A stretch of 64,000 nt of DNA, from assembly GCA_039545315.1 (NCBI GenBank), contig BCIM01000011.1:186001-250000 (forward strand), written 5' to 3'. Under the pieces are notes generated by a model. It did no database searches, was not told the DNA's origin, and saw only the letters and a program-made list of their open reading frames with translations. A program made the translations under genes and the position numbers. This DNA comes from Kondoa malvinella (taxonomy: Eukaryota > Basidiomycota > Agaricostilbomycetes > Agaricostilbales > Kondoaceae). Positions 43,173 to 55,922 of this stretch are shown one piece after another (the stretch's first letter is position 1; every line of letters begins with the position of its first letter).

Positions 43173-45835
43173 TCAGGTGTAGCACTGCAAGCATGTTAGC
43201 TTTGCCAAGGATTGTGAAATGTAGGCTGCCGCCGACCTTGTACTTGGGGTTGGAGGCTCCCTTCCAGCCGATGCACTTCCAGCAGTTCAAGAGAGCCTAT
43301 CCAACAAAAAGCTAGAATGAGCGGAATCGGAATGAGGCTTGTCAAGACTTACGGTAGGATCATACTAGAGGGACAGTCAGCAAAGATTCGCATACTGGAC
43401 ACTGATAGTGCTTACCTTCTTCTTGATCGCAACCAACTTGGTGTATACAGCCGAATCCCAGTACGTCTTCTCATAATTCGGCTCGTCGTAGAAGCATTCA
43501 CTGTCCGAACATCAGCAACTACACTCTGAAACACGCGCATACTGACTTCATGTAGCATTGAGCATTCGGCTTGAGCTTCCTAAGTATGCCAACAGCGGTA
43601 TCAAGAGCAGTCTTTCTCCCTTGCTTGTAGTTGCGAGTAGAGTCATACGACCAGGCGACACCTCCGAGAGCATGAATGACTGTCTTGCGCCATGCGGCTG
43701 GTTCAGCAGTAAATCCGGTCGCGGGCGTGTTGAACGGCGAAGTCCTAAAAATTCGACAGTCAACGCAAATTTCTTGGCCACTAGCATATCGCGCGCATGC
43801 AGTACTGAACTACGGGCCCATACGATTCTTCACCGGTAGGAGGGTCAAGAGCAAGCATATAATCTTGTAATGCTCTGGGTTGATTGTCAGACTTTTCGGT
43901 TAAAGAAGGCCGGTTAACTTACTTGACGGTTCCATTGACAGCAGAAGGAGCCCAGAGTTCTTCAGTGAGTAGTCTTGAGCCTACTGTAGCTGGTTGACCA
44001 ATTGGCGCGGCTTCCTATTTTCCTCAAAAATTAGCGAAATGCCAAATTTTGTGCGGAGACTTACACCAGAAGGACCGACCAGGAACTGAGTGAAAGCTTG
44101 ATAAAATGTCTCGACAGGGAAGACACCATTCGCAACAATCTTGTCCGCAGGGAAAGTAGCGACCCAGTCAATGATCGGTTGGACATCTGCTGTAGCTTCG
44201 GCGGTGCTTAGCTTTGGGTTGACCATGATAATAGCAGACATCTCGCCGATCCCTGTGCAGTGTCAGATTCGCCCAGAACGTTCAGACTGGACTGACTGGG
44301 TGTGATGGCCAGGTAGCCTCCCCATCCTCGCTTTTGAAAGTCCAAAGCACGGCTAGCGGAAAGCTCCATGAACTTCTTTGCGTCATTGACAGTCGGCGTG
44401 AGAATGCCCATGAAGGCCACTTGCATCGGGGTGACAGGATGAGTGATATGAGTAGATTCCATAACGACTCCGACAGTGTTGGGTCCTGTCCACAAATCAG
44501 GATGCCTATCGTCAAGCAGAGATGATAGACGCACCTCCACCAGCTAGAGCGAAGAAGATATCCTTGTTTTGGCAGCGAGAAGCAGTGACTAGCCCTCCGA
44601 CCGGAAGCACAACTTTGAACTCTATGCTGTGCGACGAGTCAGCGCTTGCAATGTCGACTGAGATAGAGGCATTGACACATTGTCAACACCCAAACCATAG
44701 GCATTCGCCAGAACGCCGTGCCCTCCGGACGCTAACCAGCCTCCGCTCATTCCAACGCTCGAAGAAGAGCCACCAACGACAGTGAATCCATTGTCCTGTT
44801 GGTAGTCAGCTATCGTCCGACTATAGAAAAATGGACATACATCGGCGTATTTGAAGATTGCGCCGAATTGCGCTCCTGCGCCGATCGTCATAGCAGGATA
44901 GGTTTCGGAGCATCCAGCAGGCTTGTAACCCGAAGCGACGTGAGTGATCGATTTGAGGTTGTGAGTCCAAAGTCCAAGGCTGTTCGGTGCTGCGGAACTG
45001 AAAAAAAAAAACTTGTGAGGACAGCTCACAATCAGCGCCAGGTTTGCATACCGACCCTGCTCAAGATCAGCTAAAAGGTGAGAACAAAGGAGATGACATA
45101 CGTGATAGTCGTGACCAGTGTTCTGCCAAAAGAAAGAGCTTAAGAACATGGAACAGAGCCGAGCCCGAAGAACCTACCTTTATATTGATAGGAATTCCGG
45201 TTGCAGCAGAGACCGCATACGCAGCGACCACATCCGATGCCTTGCGGACATCGATATAGACAGGGCTTACTGACCCTTGGTAGCAAGTGCCACCGTAGGC
45301 GTCTGGGTTAGACGGGTTGGTGTAGTCCAGAATACATTGCTGGCTGTCGGAGACACAGCCACTCCACTCGCTTTCCGCGTAACCGCCGTAGCTGCCAGAT
45401 TGTAGACCTATTCAAGAGGTAAGATTTAGTGCCCTGTACAAGAAGATCATACGAGAGTGACTTACTACTATCGGACCAGCGAGATTGGATGACGGCGCAC
45501 TGTCGTACCTAGTCAGTCCAGAGGCAAGCGCAAAGGAGATAAACACACCTGCGCTGGATCATTCTTCGGAAAGAAGGCTTGACCGGAGAATTTGGAGAAG
45601 CAGGGCAAGGCGAGCGGCTGACCAAAAGCAAGGCGTCCTTCAACAGTCTTGTTCTGTGATCGTAGACATGAGCGAACCGAACTTGTCTCTGAAGACGCTG
45701 TAAACCTACGAGAGCAGCCAATTGCGAAGTAGGTAAAACTGAAGTGGCAGTAGTCTGTCTGCTGTCGAGTCGTTGCGCAGGGCTGGCTAGAGCCAGTGAA
45801 GCGCAAAGGATTGTGATGAATGGTACAGACAACAT
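43173..45835 (-). CDS. secreted FAD-linked oxidase, berberine bridge enzyme-like
   Basis: Extracellular flavoprotein oxidising sugars, phenols or alkaloid-like substrates. Signal peptide MLSVPFITILCASLALASPA, then a pro-region. The FAD-binding domain has CYQGSVSPVYIDVRKASDVV, then GIPINIKNTGHDYH, whose His is the usual first covalent flavin site. It continues LGLWTHNLKSITHVASGYKP, MTIGAGAQFGAIFKYADDNG and FTVVGGSSSSVGMSGGWLAS, with GGHG and LALAGGGPNTVGVV-like strands. The C-terminal BBE motif is YDPTALLNCWKCIGWKGAS, a variant of Y-D-P-x-x-x-F/L. About ten introns. Substrate unknown. Divergent from the aspartic protease. Confidence 0.88.
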
Positions 45836-46570
45836 TGTAGTTGATGAGAAGAAAGAGGCGATATCGGAAAGGCAAGCTGAGCAGAGCAAAAAGGATCTTT
45901 TATAGGTGCTGTGGAGCATCGACGCAGTGATCCCGATGAGAAATACAGAAATTCGACGTCGGCGTAAAGTTTGGTAAAGCCGCTAAAGACTAGAGGACGC
46001 CGCGTGATGAGAAGCGGGTATCAGGCGCAGGAGAGAAGTGGAGAGAAGCAGATCCACGGCCGCTACTGAAAGGATAGAGCGTTAGATCCAGGCTTGGCCG
46101 CTGCCTTCACGAGGGGATTGCGCTCGATAAGATTTTCGCGAATGAATGCGAAGGAAACAAATTGCAGGTTACGAAATAAATGAGTGACTAGCAATTAGCG
46201 GCTGAATAACCGCAGGACCAGATGATAACGGAGGGTAGGCAAGAGAGCCAGAGGCCCATTATACGGCTCTGCATCATGACGAGAAGGCAGCATATACATA
46301 TACAACGGAAGCAAAGACAGAAGACAGCCGGAGAGAGCATCTTCCTTGAAGTAAGACGGTTCATCCAAGATAAGGTAGACATGCAACAGGCATGTCTGTA
46401 TGCATCCGAGCATGACTAAAGAGTCTGCAAAGGGCTCTCGCAATTGGGCAGAGTGCTTTTCTTGTCGTTGCGCTCTCGACTGCTTAACTTGGCGACCGAA
46501 CTCGCTTGGGAATGTTTGCATGCACTTGTCAACTCCTCGATGTCTTTCTCATTCTTGTTCTTCTGTTACG
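45836..46570. other. 735-bp divergent region between two genes for secreted proteins
   Basis: Lies between the start codons of the flavin oxidase (minus) and the aspartic protease (plus). It is the longest clear bidirectional promoter in the window. Open frames inside (for example 46195-46521, minus) have no coding features. Confidence 0.5.
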
Positions 46571-48031
46571 ATGGCTCTGCTTTGTCTTTTCTTGTTGAGC
46601 GTACTTCATCGCGGTCTTGCGTCTACCTCTTCCACGCGACAACTCGCTCATGTCACGCATACCGACTTTCCCTTGACTTTCAATCCAGATTTCAGCCCTT
46701 CTCTAGAGCAGCTGCAGCTCCAGTTTGACCTACGCTTTGATCTCCCGAATCTCCTAGCCAGAAGAGGACTGCTCGACTTGGACATCAGTTTAGGTCTCGG
46801 CAGAACAAAACTCAGCTTGTCGACGTCTGATCTGCTGGACCTGGATCTCTCTACTCTCGTCACATACGATCCAGATTGGAACGTAGCAGTCAGTAAAGTC
46901 ACCAATGAAGGCAATGACAATGCTTGGTATTCTCCTGTTTACATTGGCACACCGGGCCAGAAAGTCAACCTGCTCTTCGATTCTGGTTCAGCTGATCTGC
47001 TCGTATACGATCCTACCTGCTCAACATGTCACCTAGGCAATCACACGGCTTTCAATCGCTTCCTGTCCGCTACTTATAACTCGACTGGCTCAACCAAATT
47101 TCAAGCAGCATACGGCAACAGCGGGAAAGAGGTCAAAGGTTATTCGGGAGCGGATACAGTACGGGTAGGATCAACAAGGATTCGCAATCAAAAGCTCGCA
47201 ATTGTTACACAAGCCAACAATCTCAACTCTCGAAGCGTCGCATCCGGTCTCGTTGGAATCGGCCCAGATCTACTTTCAGCTATTCCAGGCACCCAAACTG
47301 TCTTTACCAATATGATCAAGCACTCTTTGATAGCCAAACCTTTGGTCGGAATCGCTCTGGTCAAAGGAACCTCTGCACGTGCAGGAGCAGGTGAATATCG
47401 CTTCGGAGGGATCAACGAGAAATATGTGGCAGGAAAGATTGGCTATGCTTCGGTCACCACCTCCTTCTACTGGTAAATACGCTTCTAGCCAAGCTGTAAT
47501 GCATGTTGACCATGGTGTTTTGCAGGGGAACTGATCTGACCGGCGTCTACATCGGCGACAAGCAGCTCATGCACCCTCGCGATTCATCCAGAGTCATCTT
47601 AGACACCGCAACGACCCTGATCTATATCAGTTCCGCTTCCGCCGCTTTGTTCTACCAGTCAATCCCAGTAGCCAGATACCTGTCTTCGACCGATACTTGG
47701 ACTGTACCTTGCGATATCTCCAAGAAGACACTTCCAGGATTACCTCCGATTAGCTTTGCTATACAAGGACAGCGTTGGCGAATGCCTCTTGAGGATCTCG
47801 CTTTTCGGGGTATCAGTTCGAACGGGAGATGCGTTGCGGCTGTTCAAGGAGGAGCGACTGCGTTTGCCGTGCTTGGCGATGCTTTTATCAAGAGTCAGTG
47901 AATTCTGACTGTGGTGATGAGGTTTGAGGCTGATTTGAAATTCAGGTCATTACCTCGTATTGGACTATGGAAACTCAGCACAGACAGCTCGACGGATTGG
48001 TATTGCTGATCGACCAGATGTAGTGTATTAG
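46571..48031 (+). CDS. secreted pepsin-type aspartic protease with altered second active-site motif
   Basis: Two-lobe A1-family protease. Signal peptide MALLCLFLLSVLHRGLAS, then a propeptide of about 100 residues. Mature part: WYSPVYIGTPGQKVNLLFDS with the first catalytic motif DSGS (Asp137), the flap near KEVKGYSGADTVRVG, and GLVGIGPD. After one intron (47473-47525) the second lobe has VILDTATTLIYISSASAALF. Here Asp327 is followed by T-A rather than the almost invariant T/S-G. Residues GLPPISFAIQGQRWRMPLED and FAVLGDAFIKS, then HYLVLDYGNSAQTARRIGIA, are typical. No clear GPI-anchor tail. The Ala329 substitution may lower or alter activity. Confidence 0.9.
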
Positions 48032-48125
48032 TATATTCAGGACGTTTTGAGGATGATGTTGTTTCATGTGCAGTTGGGTTGAAAGAGCGGACACTAGATA
48101 TGCGATGGCATGATGGGTATCAATT

Positions 48126-49313
48126 TCACAGGTGTATATCTTGCATTGCATCCGAATTTGTACCAAAGGACACTGCGTAATGCGACAGAACCAGATCAAG
48201 CTCTTCTACTTCGTCGAGCATCTCTAATTTTGCGATTCTGTGGAAGATGAGATTTGAGTGATTCATAGAACATCATGTAGACTTGACTGACCTTTGGCTT
48301 TCATCCTCTGGCAGTACCTGCTTTCGTATATCCCTTACGCTCATCGAGTGACTATGTCGAAATCCAGCAGCTTGCAACCGATCACTCTGGGATCGCACAG
48401 ATGGATGTGCAGTAGCGCCAAGCAGGTCTAGACCGCGCGTCTGTACTGCTTTTCAGCATAGACAATGGTAGAGCGACCAAAGACATACTCTGAGGTTATT
48501 GACCATCATCTTACCAAACGCGTCGGTAAAGTTGACAGGATCATAGCCAACGACGCAGCACGAGCTGAAGGTAGATGTGCACCATTGTAAGATCTGGAGG
48601 GTGACTTCTGGTGGCAGATATACAAAGAGACATTCCGCGATGACAAGGGTGTCCACAGATTGATTCAAAAGATCATCGGCGACCAGAGAAGACGAGTACT
48701 GGGTGAAAGAGCGAAGATCGCAAGGCAGTAGGTTATAGGTCTGAGAGCGTAAAGCGGTTCCTCCCTTCTCTGAGCTCAATCAATACCGTCTAACAGAGCT
48801 GCGAGCAAAACTCACCTATGGTCGACCCAGAGACATGATCCGCAAAGATCTTTTGTCTCTTGAGAGTTTGTGCTTTGCGCGAAGTTGATTCGGCAAAGTC
48901 CAGCTCGACATATCGCTGCAGGTTGCTACGGGCCAGATCCAGCTTATCAGAAAGCCTGAAGAATCGCGTATCGGTGCCAGCACCCAGGCTCAATATCTGC
49001 TTCGGTCTATCTGAGTCTTGACTTAAGAAACGCTGGACGAGAGTGTCGACTGCCCAAGTGCGAACGAAAGTGCCTATGTTGATTAGCGGAGGTCGAGCGA
49101 CTGGCTTCTTGACGAAAGCTGCTGCATATGGATCCTCAAGATAGCCTCGAGAGACGCAAGAAAGGCGAGAGGAAGCAGCGTCATCGTCGGTTGCGCGAAT
49201 TGCTTGCTCACTGTGTGCAGGTCCGCTGAAGACAAGCGTTAGAAAGTCTATTGCCTTTTCATGTATGCTTACTGGCTCTCAGGCTCTTGCTGAAATCTTT
49301 GCGGCAAGGTCAT
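48126..49313 (-). CDS. PPM1: leucine carboxyl methyltransferase 1 (PP2A methyltransferase)
   Basis: SAM-dependent enzyme that methylates the C-terminal leucine of PP2A catalytic subunit, controlling holoenzyme assembly. Starts MTLPQRFQQEPESHGPAHSE, then IRATDDDAASSRLSCVSRGY and LEDPYAAAFVKKPVARPPL with NIGTFVRTWAVDTLVQRFLS. The SAM motif is ILSLGAGTDTRFFRLSD; then YVELDFAESTSRKAQTL, QTYNLLPCDLRSF, DTLVIAECLFVYLPPEVTLQ, GYDPVNFTDAFGKMMVNNL, LQAAGF and LDEVEELDLVLSHYAVSFGT. All main family blocks are present, in order, in about seven exons. Ends 95 bp from the convergent aspartic protease. Confidence 0.92.
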
Positions 49314-49416
49314 TGCATGTTGGGAAACGACATGCAACATCTTTATTCAACTCTATATCCCTGAATCTACTGCACACTTGTATTCTACATTACCCTACAA
49401 CCCGACGTTTGAAAAT

Positions 49417-52400
49417 TCACGCTCTGCTTGAAACTGGTAAGGCTGGAGACGATTTTGGCACTGGAGGTCCATCTGCCTTGCCTCTTCCTTTGCCTCTCCC
49501 TCTGCCTCTTGGCCCTTTACCACCTCGACCTCTGGTTTGACTTGGCGGTCTAGACGCAGCTGCTTCTGCCTCCTGAGCCCTTCTTTCTTCCTCCGCCCAC
49601 CAAGTCATGAAAGCTTCTTCCTGCTGGATGTCTGCCAAAGATTTGGGTGCCTTCTTCGCATTGCGTATCATTTCACCCTCGTTGTGCTGTTGGGATTGTA
49701 TGTAGGCGAATGAGGCTTCAGCTTCAGCTGACGGAGATATTGCAGCCGGGCTGAAGAACGATGAGGTTGAAGAGTAGTTTCCCCACTTGACAGAAGAACC
49801 ACGACCTGAGCTTGAGGCAGATTGCATGCGAACGGGCGAGATGATAGGAGCGCCAATTGCAGAGGAAGCATCAGCTGGCGAAGCTCTTGCTTCTGGCACA
49901 GGCTTGACAGCAGTACTGGACATTCGAGGCGAAGGAGCAGGCCTTGATGTTGAGGAAGTCAAGGTCGAGGGACCAGATGTAGGCGTTGGAGGCCTTTCCG
50001 TTTGCTGAGACTGGATGGCTGTCAAAGACGACTTAGTCGGCGTTGCTGTCGGTACACGCCATGTAGGTGCAACTGAAGAGCTAGGTGACGGCCAAACAGG
50101 CGAGTTGCGTGCAGGTGATAGCACTGGTTCCTCCGAAACTTGTGCTGCCTTGCGTCGATCTTTCTGCGAAACTGCTCTGAAGGCAGGACCAGCAGCGGTT
50201 AACGGCAGACCACTGGTTGTTGCTATTTTACGGGTCGCAGGAGTCTCGGACAATACTTGGCGAAGGCTGACGGGAGAGATTGAGGGTCTTTCGGTAGACA
50301 AACCCCAGCCAGCCTTCTTCAGTGGCGTGGTCGGCGTTGACGAGGTTTCAGGCTGATCTAGATCGAGATCGTCCATCTGGAAGTGCTCGTCATCGAAAGC
50401 TTCGGCGACGGCAGTCATAAGGGGAGACGGCCTAGGACTGGGTCTTTCGCTTGGCCGTTGCGTAGCATGGTGCAGATCTGTACCGGGCGGTGAGAGGCCT
50501 TGCCAATTGTAAGAGGACGGAGATGATGATTGCATTGTTGAAGGCTGTATGTTGGTCGACGTACGGATTCGCCGAGCTTGCCCTATCGGTTGCTTTGCCA
50601 AGTCGAGGTCTGCGAAGTATTCAAAGTGTTGGGCTAGCAGTTGATGAACCAGCTCTCCGGATCTGGCCATCGGGAACTTCTTGCTTTGCAATGTGCGAGA
50701 AAATGCAGCTAATTTGGCGAGAAGCGGTTTCGGAAGATCAGACAGGTACTGATTTTCAAAGACTGTCTCCATGTTGCAGCACAGATAATGGGCGCAGCGA
50801 TCGGCCAGAAGCCTGGCCTCATAGAAGTCGGCATCTTGGTAAACGGCGCAAACATTCCGAAGATCGACTGGGAAGAACAGCATCAGCAACAGGTCCGATT
50901 ATTTACAGCTTGACTCACTGAACGGAATGATGGCGTTCGAGCAAATTGCTTTGAACCGATCCAACAGCAGCTCGTTAGTAACGGCGATGACTGAGAATAT
51001 GTAATCGATGAATGCATCGCTGGATGCGAACGCTGTTTCGATATATTAGCTAGCTCTGTAGAACAGGCGGATGAGACCGACAAGAGCTGTTAAAGAGGAT
51101 TTCCGTATCGCTGTATATGTGTCGGATGATTGGCTCGAAAACTTCAACGGGAATATGTGCAAGGTCGATCTCGACTTCCTGGGAGGCTGATGCAGATGCT
51201 CGTCTCTCAGCTAGCCATTCTTCGTCGTCATACAAGGCGGAAAAGAATGGACAGCGAGACCGAAGAATGACCGAATGACATGCCAAAGAAGTGTCGGACA
51301 GATTGATTAGAATGTCTGGAATCGCGCATGTTGAACCATTCTTTAGTGCCAGTGTATCTATAGACAAAGTCTCGGTTGGTGAGAGCTTTTCAGATCTGCC
51401 GCAGACTTTGCCGAGGGCTGGTAATTGTAAGATGTGCGCAAGCCTTTGCAATTCGTCCTTGATCGTGCCGAAAGCCAGGCGGTCTCGGACAGCAGTATAG
51501 CCGAGAGCGACTCGAGCATCCCAAATGCAAGGGAAGCTGTCGGAGTAAAGATAATGGATGAGCAGCAGGGCCGTATAGGAGCTGCAATGCTTGAAGGCCA
51601 GCACAGGGGTAGACGATGCCGTATATGTGATGCCAGAAGGGGTAGACGATTGCTTTGAGCGTAATATATCGTTCAGCACCGGGCTTCGGCTTGCGATGAT
51701 AGCTGAATGAACGGCGATTCTTTTACCTTGCACTTCGACGAGCAGATCTGCGCCAAACAGTAGTGACGACCAGGAAGCATCCCATACTTCCAACGCGCGC
51801 GACAGACGGAGAGCATCGTTGAGGTCGCGAGATATATGTTGCTCTTCTTCGTCTTCGTAATCTGGGTCTTGCGGGTTCTGAATTGCCGCCGGAATGGCTG
51901 TGGGACAGTCTGCAATAAATTTTGGAGAGCAGCAGCGATGCCAATGCGGCAGTACCGTCAGAAAGTCGGCAGCGAGATCAGATCCAGCTGTTGACACTTT
52001 ATGTACTGCCACATCGGATCGAATGGCAGCAAATCCTCCTGTCCCATTGCTAGCGACTTTAGTGACTCTTTGTAGGAAAGGGACACGGTGGAATTTGAGA
52101 TTTCTTCTACCGGTAGAAGCTGAAGATGCGTTATTGCCCAGACCGATGACTTTGGCACGAGCATCGGCTTGCTTTGAAGGGTTGTCCACTCTTCGTTGCT
52201 TTACGAACACATGACCCGATCGAGTACACACCACAGCAGCTTCAGGTCCAATAGCAGCGTCCACAACTCCCGATGGACTCTTGCGAAGATTCCAGAGCCT
52301 GCTAGGTGAACGCGAAGCAGCAGTCGTATCGGTGACAGTATCGTCTAGAGTCCAATTGTACACATCACCGATGCTGGAGACGGCCAAGAATTCTGAGCCG

Positions 52401-53871
52401 TTAGCTGAGATCTTGCAGATGGCTGGTTTGGGTGTAGCAGTAGGCGGTCTGTACACTGACATTTCGGTAGCGAAACGGCTGACTGGAAAGACCATCTTGA
52501 AATAAGCGTTGTTGAAGCAGACAAAGACTTCGGCTGTATCGAGCAGACAAACAGTCGCGAATTCGGTAGCTGTAATCTGAATGATGGGTGCTGGAACGGC
52601 AGCGACTCTGCGAGGGAGCACTTGAATGGCGTTGGTTGCATAACCGAGCTGACCACGAGGAGCGCCCCAAGTCATGAGCGAGTCTGAAGTGTAGCACGTA
52701 GTGTGATAGCGACTGGCTGCGATGCCTTTGACAGTGTCTTTTCGCAAAGCGTGTACTCGACGAGGTGATACCTGAATAGGTTCTTCGGAAGCACCTTTCG
52801 CTGGCGGATCGAGCGCATATCCAAGCTGACCATGATGGTTCAGACCTGGTCGACTGATCAGCACAACCTCTTGACAACATCGACCGACGAACCGAAGGTG
52901 TACACATCCCCTTGATCCGTCAACAGAACAGTATGATCCAGACCCAAAGCCACACTGGCCACTTTCAAAGTCATGCCGCTCAATGGCTCGAAAGCAAATT
53001 GAGTCCTCCCTGATTGCCCTAAGCGTCCACTGCTGCTGCCGAAACCACACAATCTTGTGTTTCCAACCTTTTCATCCGTCAATATCGCAGTATGAAGCTT
53101 TGCCATAACGATCTCTTGCACATTTGGCGCTTGCAACAAGATTTTCTGAGCATTTTCTGGTAATCCATGTGGTTGCTTGGCTCGGACTGAGACTTTCTCA
53201 GGTAAAGGTCTGTCGCCATCACCAGGTACACCAAGGACAAAGTTGCGGTTTGTCCCCCAGGTGAACAGCGCTTGTCGCCCTAGCGGAGAGTCTGCTGGAC
53301 TTGTGCCATCGATGGTGGCATTCCATAGGTCGGCTGGAGCGAGGCCTGGTACCATATCAGACGTATGCAATCGAGACTAGCAATGTACACACCTTCATTG
53401 TCCTTGATCGATGTGTCGCAGTCTGTTCTGGAAGCGATAGCTCTGGCAGCGACCAGATTGCCAACATAGAACGCCCTATGAGGACATAAGGAACATGATG
53501 TACAGCTGCTGTTAGACAACGGACCGATGCAGCGCTGTCCAACCACTCTCGAAATCTTGTAGATTCACATTGATGGTCGTGACAGCCAATAAAGCAAGCA
53601 CAAATTCCAGATTCCGTTCGTCCGGCTTTGACACAGCTAGATGAAGGACTGTCCTGCCTTGCAAATCTCTTCTGTTGATGACAGAGCTTGGAGCATTGGA
53701 CGGAGGCAAATGTTCCCATCGTGAATTTGGCGAACGAGACAAGCTTGAAGACAGGGTCACCGATCTCTTGTTATTCGATGAAGCCGGATGCAGCAGCTCC
53801 TTGAAGCCGGATAGATTGCCTGCATGGTAGCAGTCATGAAGCGTAGGTTGAATTAATATAGTCTGGTTCAT
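49417..53871 (-). CDS. ankyrin-RCC1-BTB-BTB protein (IBTK-like)
   Basis: Very large protein (about 1,400 aa). Order: N-terminal ankyrin repeats (LQGRTVLHLAVSKPDERNLE, SGWTALHRS, VGNLVAARAIASRTDCDTSI); RCC1-type repeats (ALFTWGTNRNFVLGVPGDGD, CGFGSSSGRLGQSGR, LDHTVLLTDQGDVYTFGS, MTWGAPRGQLGYATNAIQVL); first BTB (ADLLVEVQGKRIAVHSAIIA, SRSPVLNDIL); second BTB (PDILINLSDTSLACHSVILR, SRCPFFSALYDDEEW); BACK-like helices; a long Ser/Pro-rich tail; and a C-terminal RGGKGPRGRGRGKGRGK box. This matches metazoan IBTK and fungal Btb3, substrate adaptors for cullin-3 ligases. IBTK also ends in a basic tail. Three or four introns in the 5' third and one near 50880-50920. Confidence 0.88.
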
Positions 53872-54347
53872 GCAATGTCGTCGGTCGACCCTTGCAACCC
53901 TTTTTCTTTAGCTAGAGACAGGTTATTGAATTATACAGCAGAAGGCCGTATAACGCTTGTCTGAGCTGAAAAGGCTGGCGAGTCTAGAGCAGCTGTCTCG
54001 ATCGAGTCTTGCTGCTTCGGAAGTGCTTTGTGAAATTGACGTGAACGAGTCTTTGATGCGGTCACAGGGAAATCGACACCAAGCAGGGTGGTAGTACAGG
54101 GGGATGTACAGCTACTTGAGCGCGAGTCGGAAGGTGTACAGGACAAACGTGGATGCTATCAGAAGACCCAGAACGTGTCCCTCGCAACGTCGATAAGCGC
54201 CTGGTCTCGTATTGGCTACAAGTATCTATCATAGCATTCTGGTCCGATACATCTCAAGGAACGGCAACATCCCATCGATCGGCTGGGCTGTCCTGCCAGT
54301 ATTCACAGACTCATTTGTGTGCTGTCGAGGCGGTTTCTGTCCTCACA
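53872..54347. other. promoter region of the IBTK-like gene
   Basis: 476 bp between the IBTK-like start and the aldo-keto reductase stop, both minus strand. Plus-strand open frames here (54153-54407) carry no motif. Confidence 0.4.
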
Positions 54348-55922
54348 TTAGTTTCCCCTTGTACGTATACGGCTACTGGGACCGACCTCATTAGCGAAAA
54401 AGACTAAGATATCGTTTCAGCGAACCGACGTTGCTGCTGAAGAAGCTACAGACTTACCATGACCAAAAGCCTCCGAAACATCACTGTATCGCTTGTTCTG
54501 GTTCAATGTATCCATTCTCTTGACGTCCTCCGGGTCCATGCGGCTGTCGAGATGTGAACATTTGCACAAAGCCACATCGTGAAGCACGTACAAAACACCC
54601 ATGTTCTCCTTCATCCGATCGATGCTGACCGTTTTCGGAGTGACTGACCAGCCCTTTGCGATTCCGTACGATAAGATCGTCTGAGCGCGTGTATGGCCTG
54701 TCTTTTGAGCCATCTGCTTGACAATGTACTGTGCCTGCGATTAGCTAGCTCAGCACAGTAATATTCGACTAACCTGGTCAATGATGCGAATGTCGCCTTC
54801 AGATTTGTAGGAAGGATTGAGGTTGCCCTGAATTCGATAAGTTAACAGACGGTACGAAATCAATGTTACTTACGAAAGGTGAGTAACCACTGACGGCGAT
54901 GCCCTGTGTCTTGAGCCATGCAGTGTACCCTGCTTGAACGAGATATGGGTGTAGCTCTACAACAGCATGAGACGACGCCGAAGACAGACCCGTGGACATA
55001 CCCATCTGAATGCAGTCAGGTCTGTGCTGAGCGACCTTCAAAATACCCTCCACTTCTGTCTTGCTAAAGTTAGACAGCCCAATATTCTGAAAAGCGTCGT
55101 CAGACGTGTCACGGTGCTTGCAACGTTGAAATTACCTTAGTCTTGCCGCTCGCTAGAGCTTTCTCCATTGCTCGCCACGTCTCTTCTAAAGTTACTGATT
55201 TGTCGAGCTTCATCACGCCATTCTCATCCTGTAGAGTATTCTGGTCAACGTATTAGAGACATCAACATGTACCAGCTTACCTTAGGCAAGTCGCCTTCGC
55301 CAGCTACCAATGCCACGGGCCAATCTATCGAAACTTCGTTTCTTAGACCTCAATACTCTCAAGAAGCAGCTTACGGATGAGGTAGAGGTCGATGTAATCC
55401 AGCTTTAGATCCTGCAACGTCTTCTCGAGAGCCATGGGAACTTCTGTTGGACTGGAGAACGTGTCAGGTAGAAGCCAGAGCGCAATCACTTGGTATCTCA
55501 CTGATGAGCGTTGCACCATAACTTGCTCGTGATCCAAATGTCTTCTCGTTTGCCGCCTTCGGAAAGCCATTTCTGGATGCCTCGCCCAACTTCGACCTCG
55601 GTACCATACTTTGCAGCTGCATCGATATGCCTATAGCCAAGCTTAAGAGCTTCGTATACGATCGTCTCGACTTCTCTCTATCAGAGTGATGCTTGACCAT
55701 AAAATTAGAAGTCACCTTCTCCAGGCTTCGACTTCAGCCAGGATTAGCTCTGGTCTCTAGTCAAGGGCGGTCAAGCTTACTTTCCAGGTACCCAGTCCGA
55801 GCAGAGGCATCTCTTTAGCTGGATCTTCAGAATGCGGCAGAGGCATAGTCACTATGAAACCAATGAGACGGGAATTAGGAGTACTAAAGAGAGGACGTAC
55901 TGTCTCTGGCCGATGAAGTCAT
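54348..55922 (-). CDS. aldo-keto reductase
   Basis: NADPH-dependent carbonyl reductase with TIM-barrel fold. Starts MTSSARD, one intron, then MTMPLPHSEDPAKEMPLLGL and GTWK. The catalytic tetrad is visible: Asp and Tyr in YRHIDAAAKYGTEVEVGEAI, Lys in ITSKLWCNAH, His in LIHWPVAL (rebuilt across an intron at about 55330-55375). Further family blocks are LKLDYIDLYL, NIGLSNFSKTEVEGIL, VELHPYLVQAGYTAWLKTQG and IAVSGYSPFGNLNPSYKSEG. The cofactor region is TILSYGIAKGWSVTPKTVSI, with a K-T-V variation of the usual K-S-x. Ends FGHVFFANEVGP plus a short tail. About ten introns. Natural substrate unknown. Confidence 0.9.

Noticed and set aside
43173..45835. Horizontal transfer of the berberine-bridge oxidase from bacteria
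   Set aside because: The gene has about ten typical short introns and composition like its neighbours; similar genes are common in fungi.
49787..50356. Long plus-strand open frames opposite the IBTK-like gene (49787-50008, 50015-50356)
   Set aside because: They lie wholly inside the Ser/Pro-rich exon on the other strand and show composition mirroring it; no start context, splice sites or domains.
54153..54407. Plus-strand 84-codon frame upstream of the IBTK-like gene
   Set aside because: Partly antisense to the aldo-keto reductase 3' end, with no motif.
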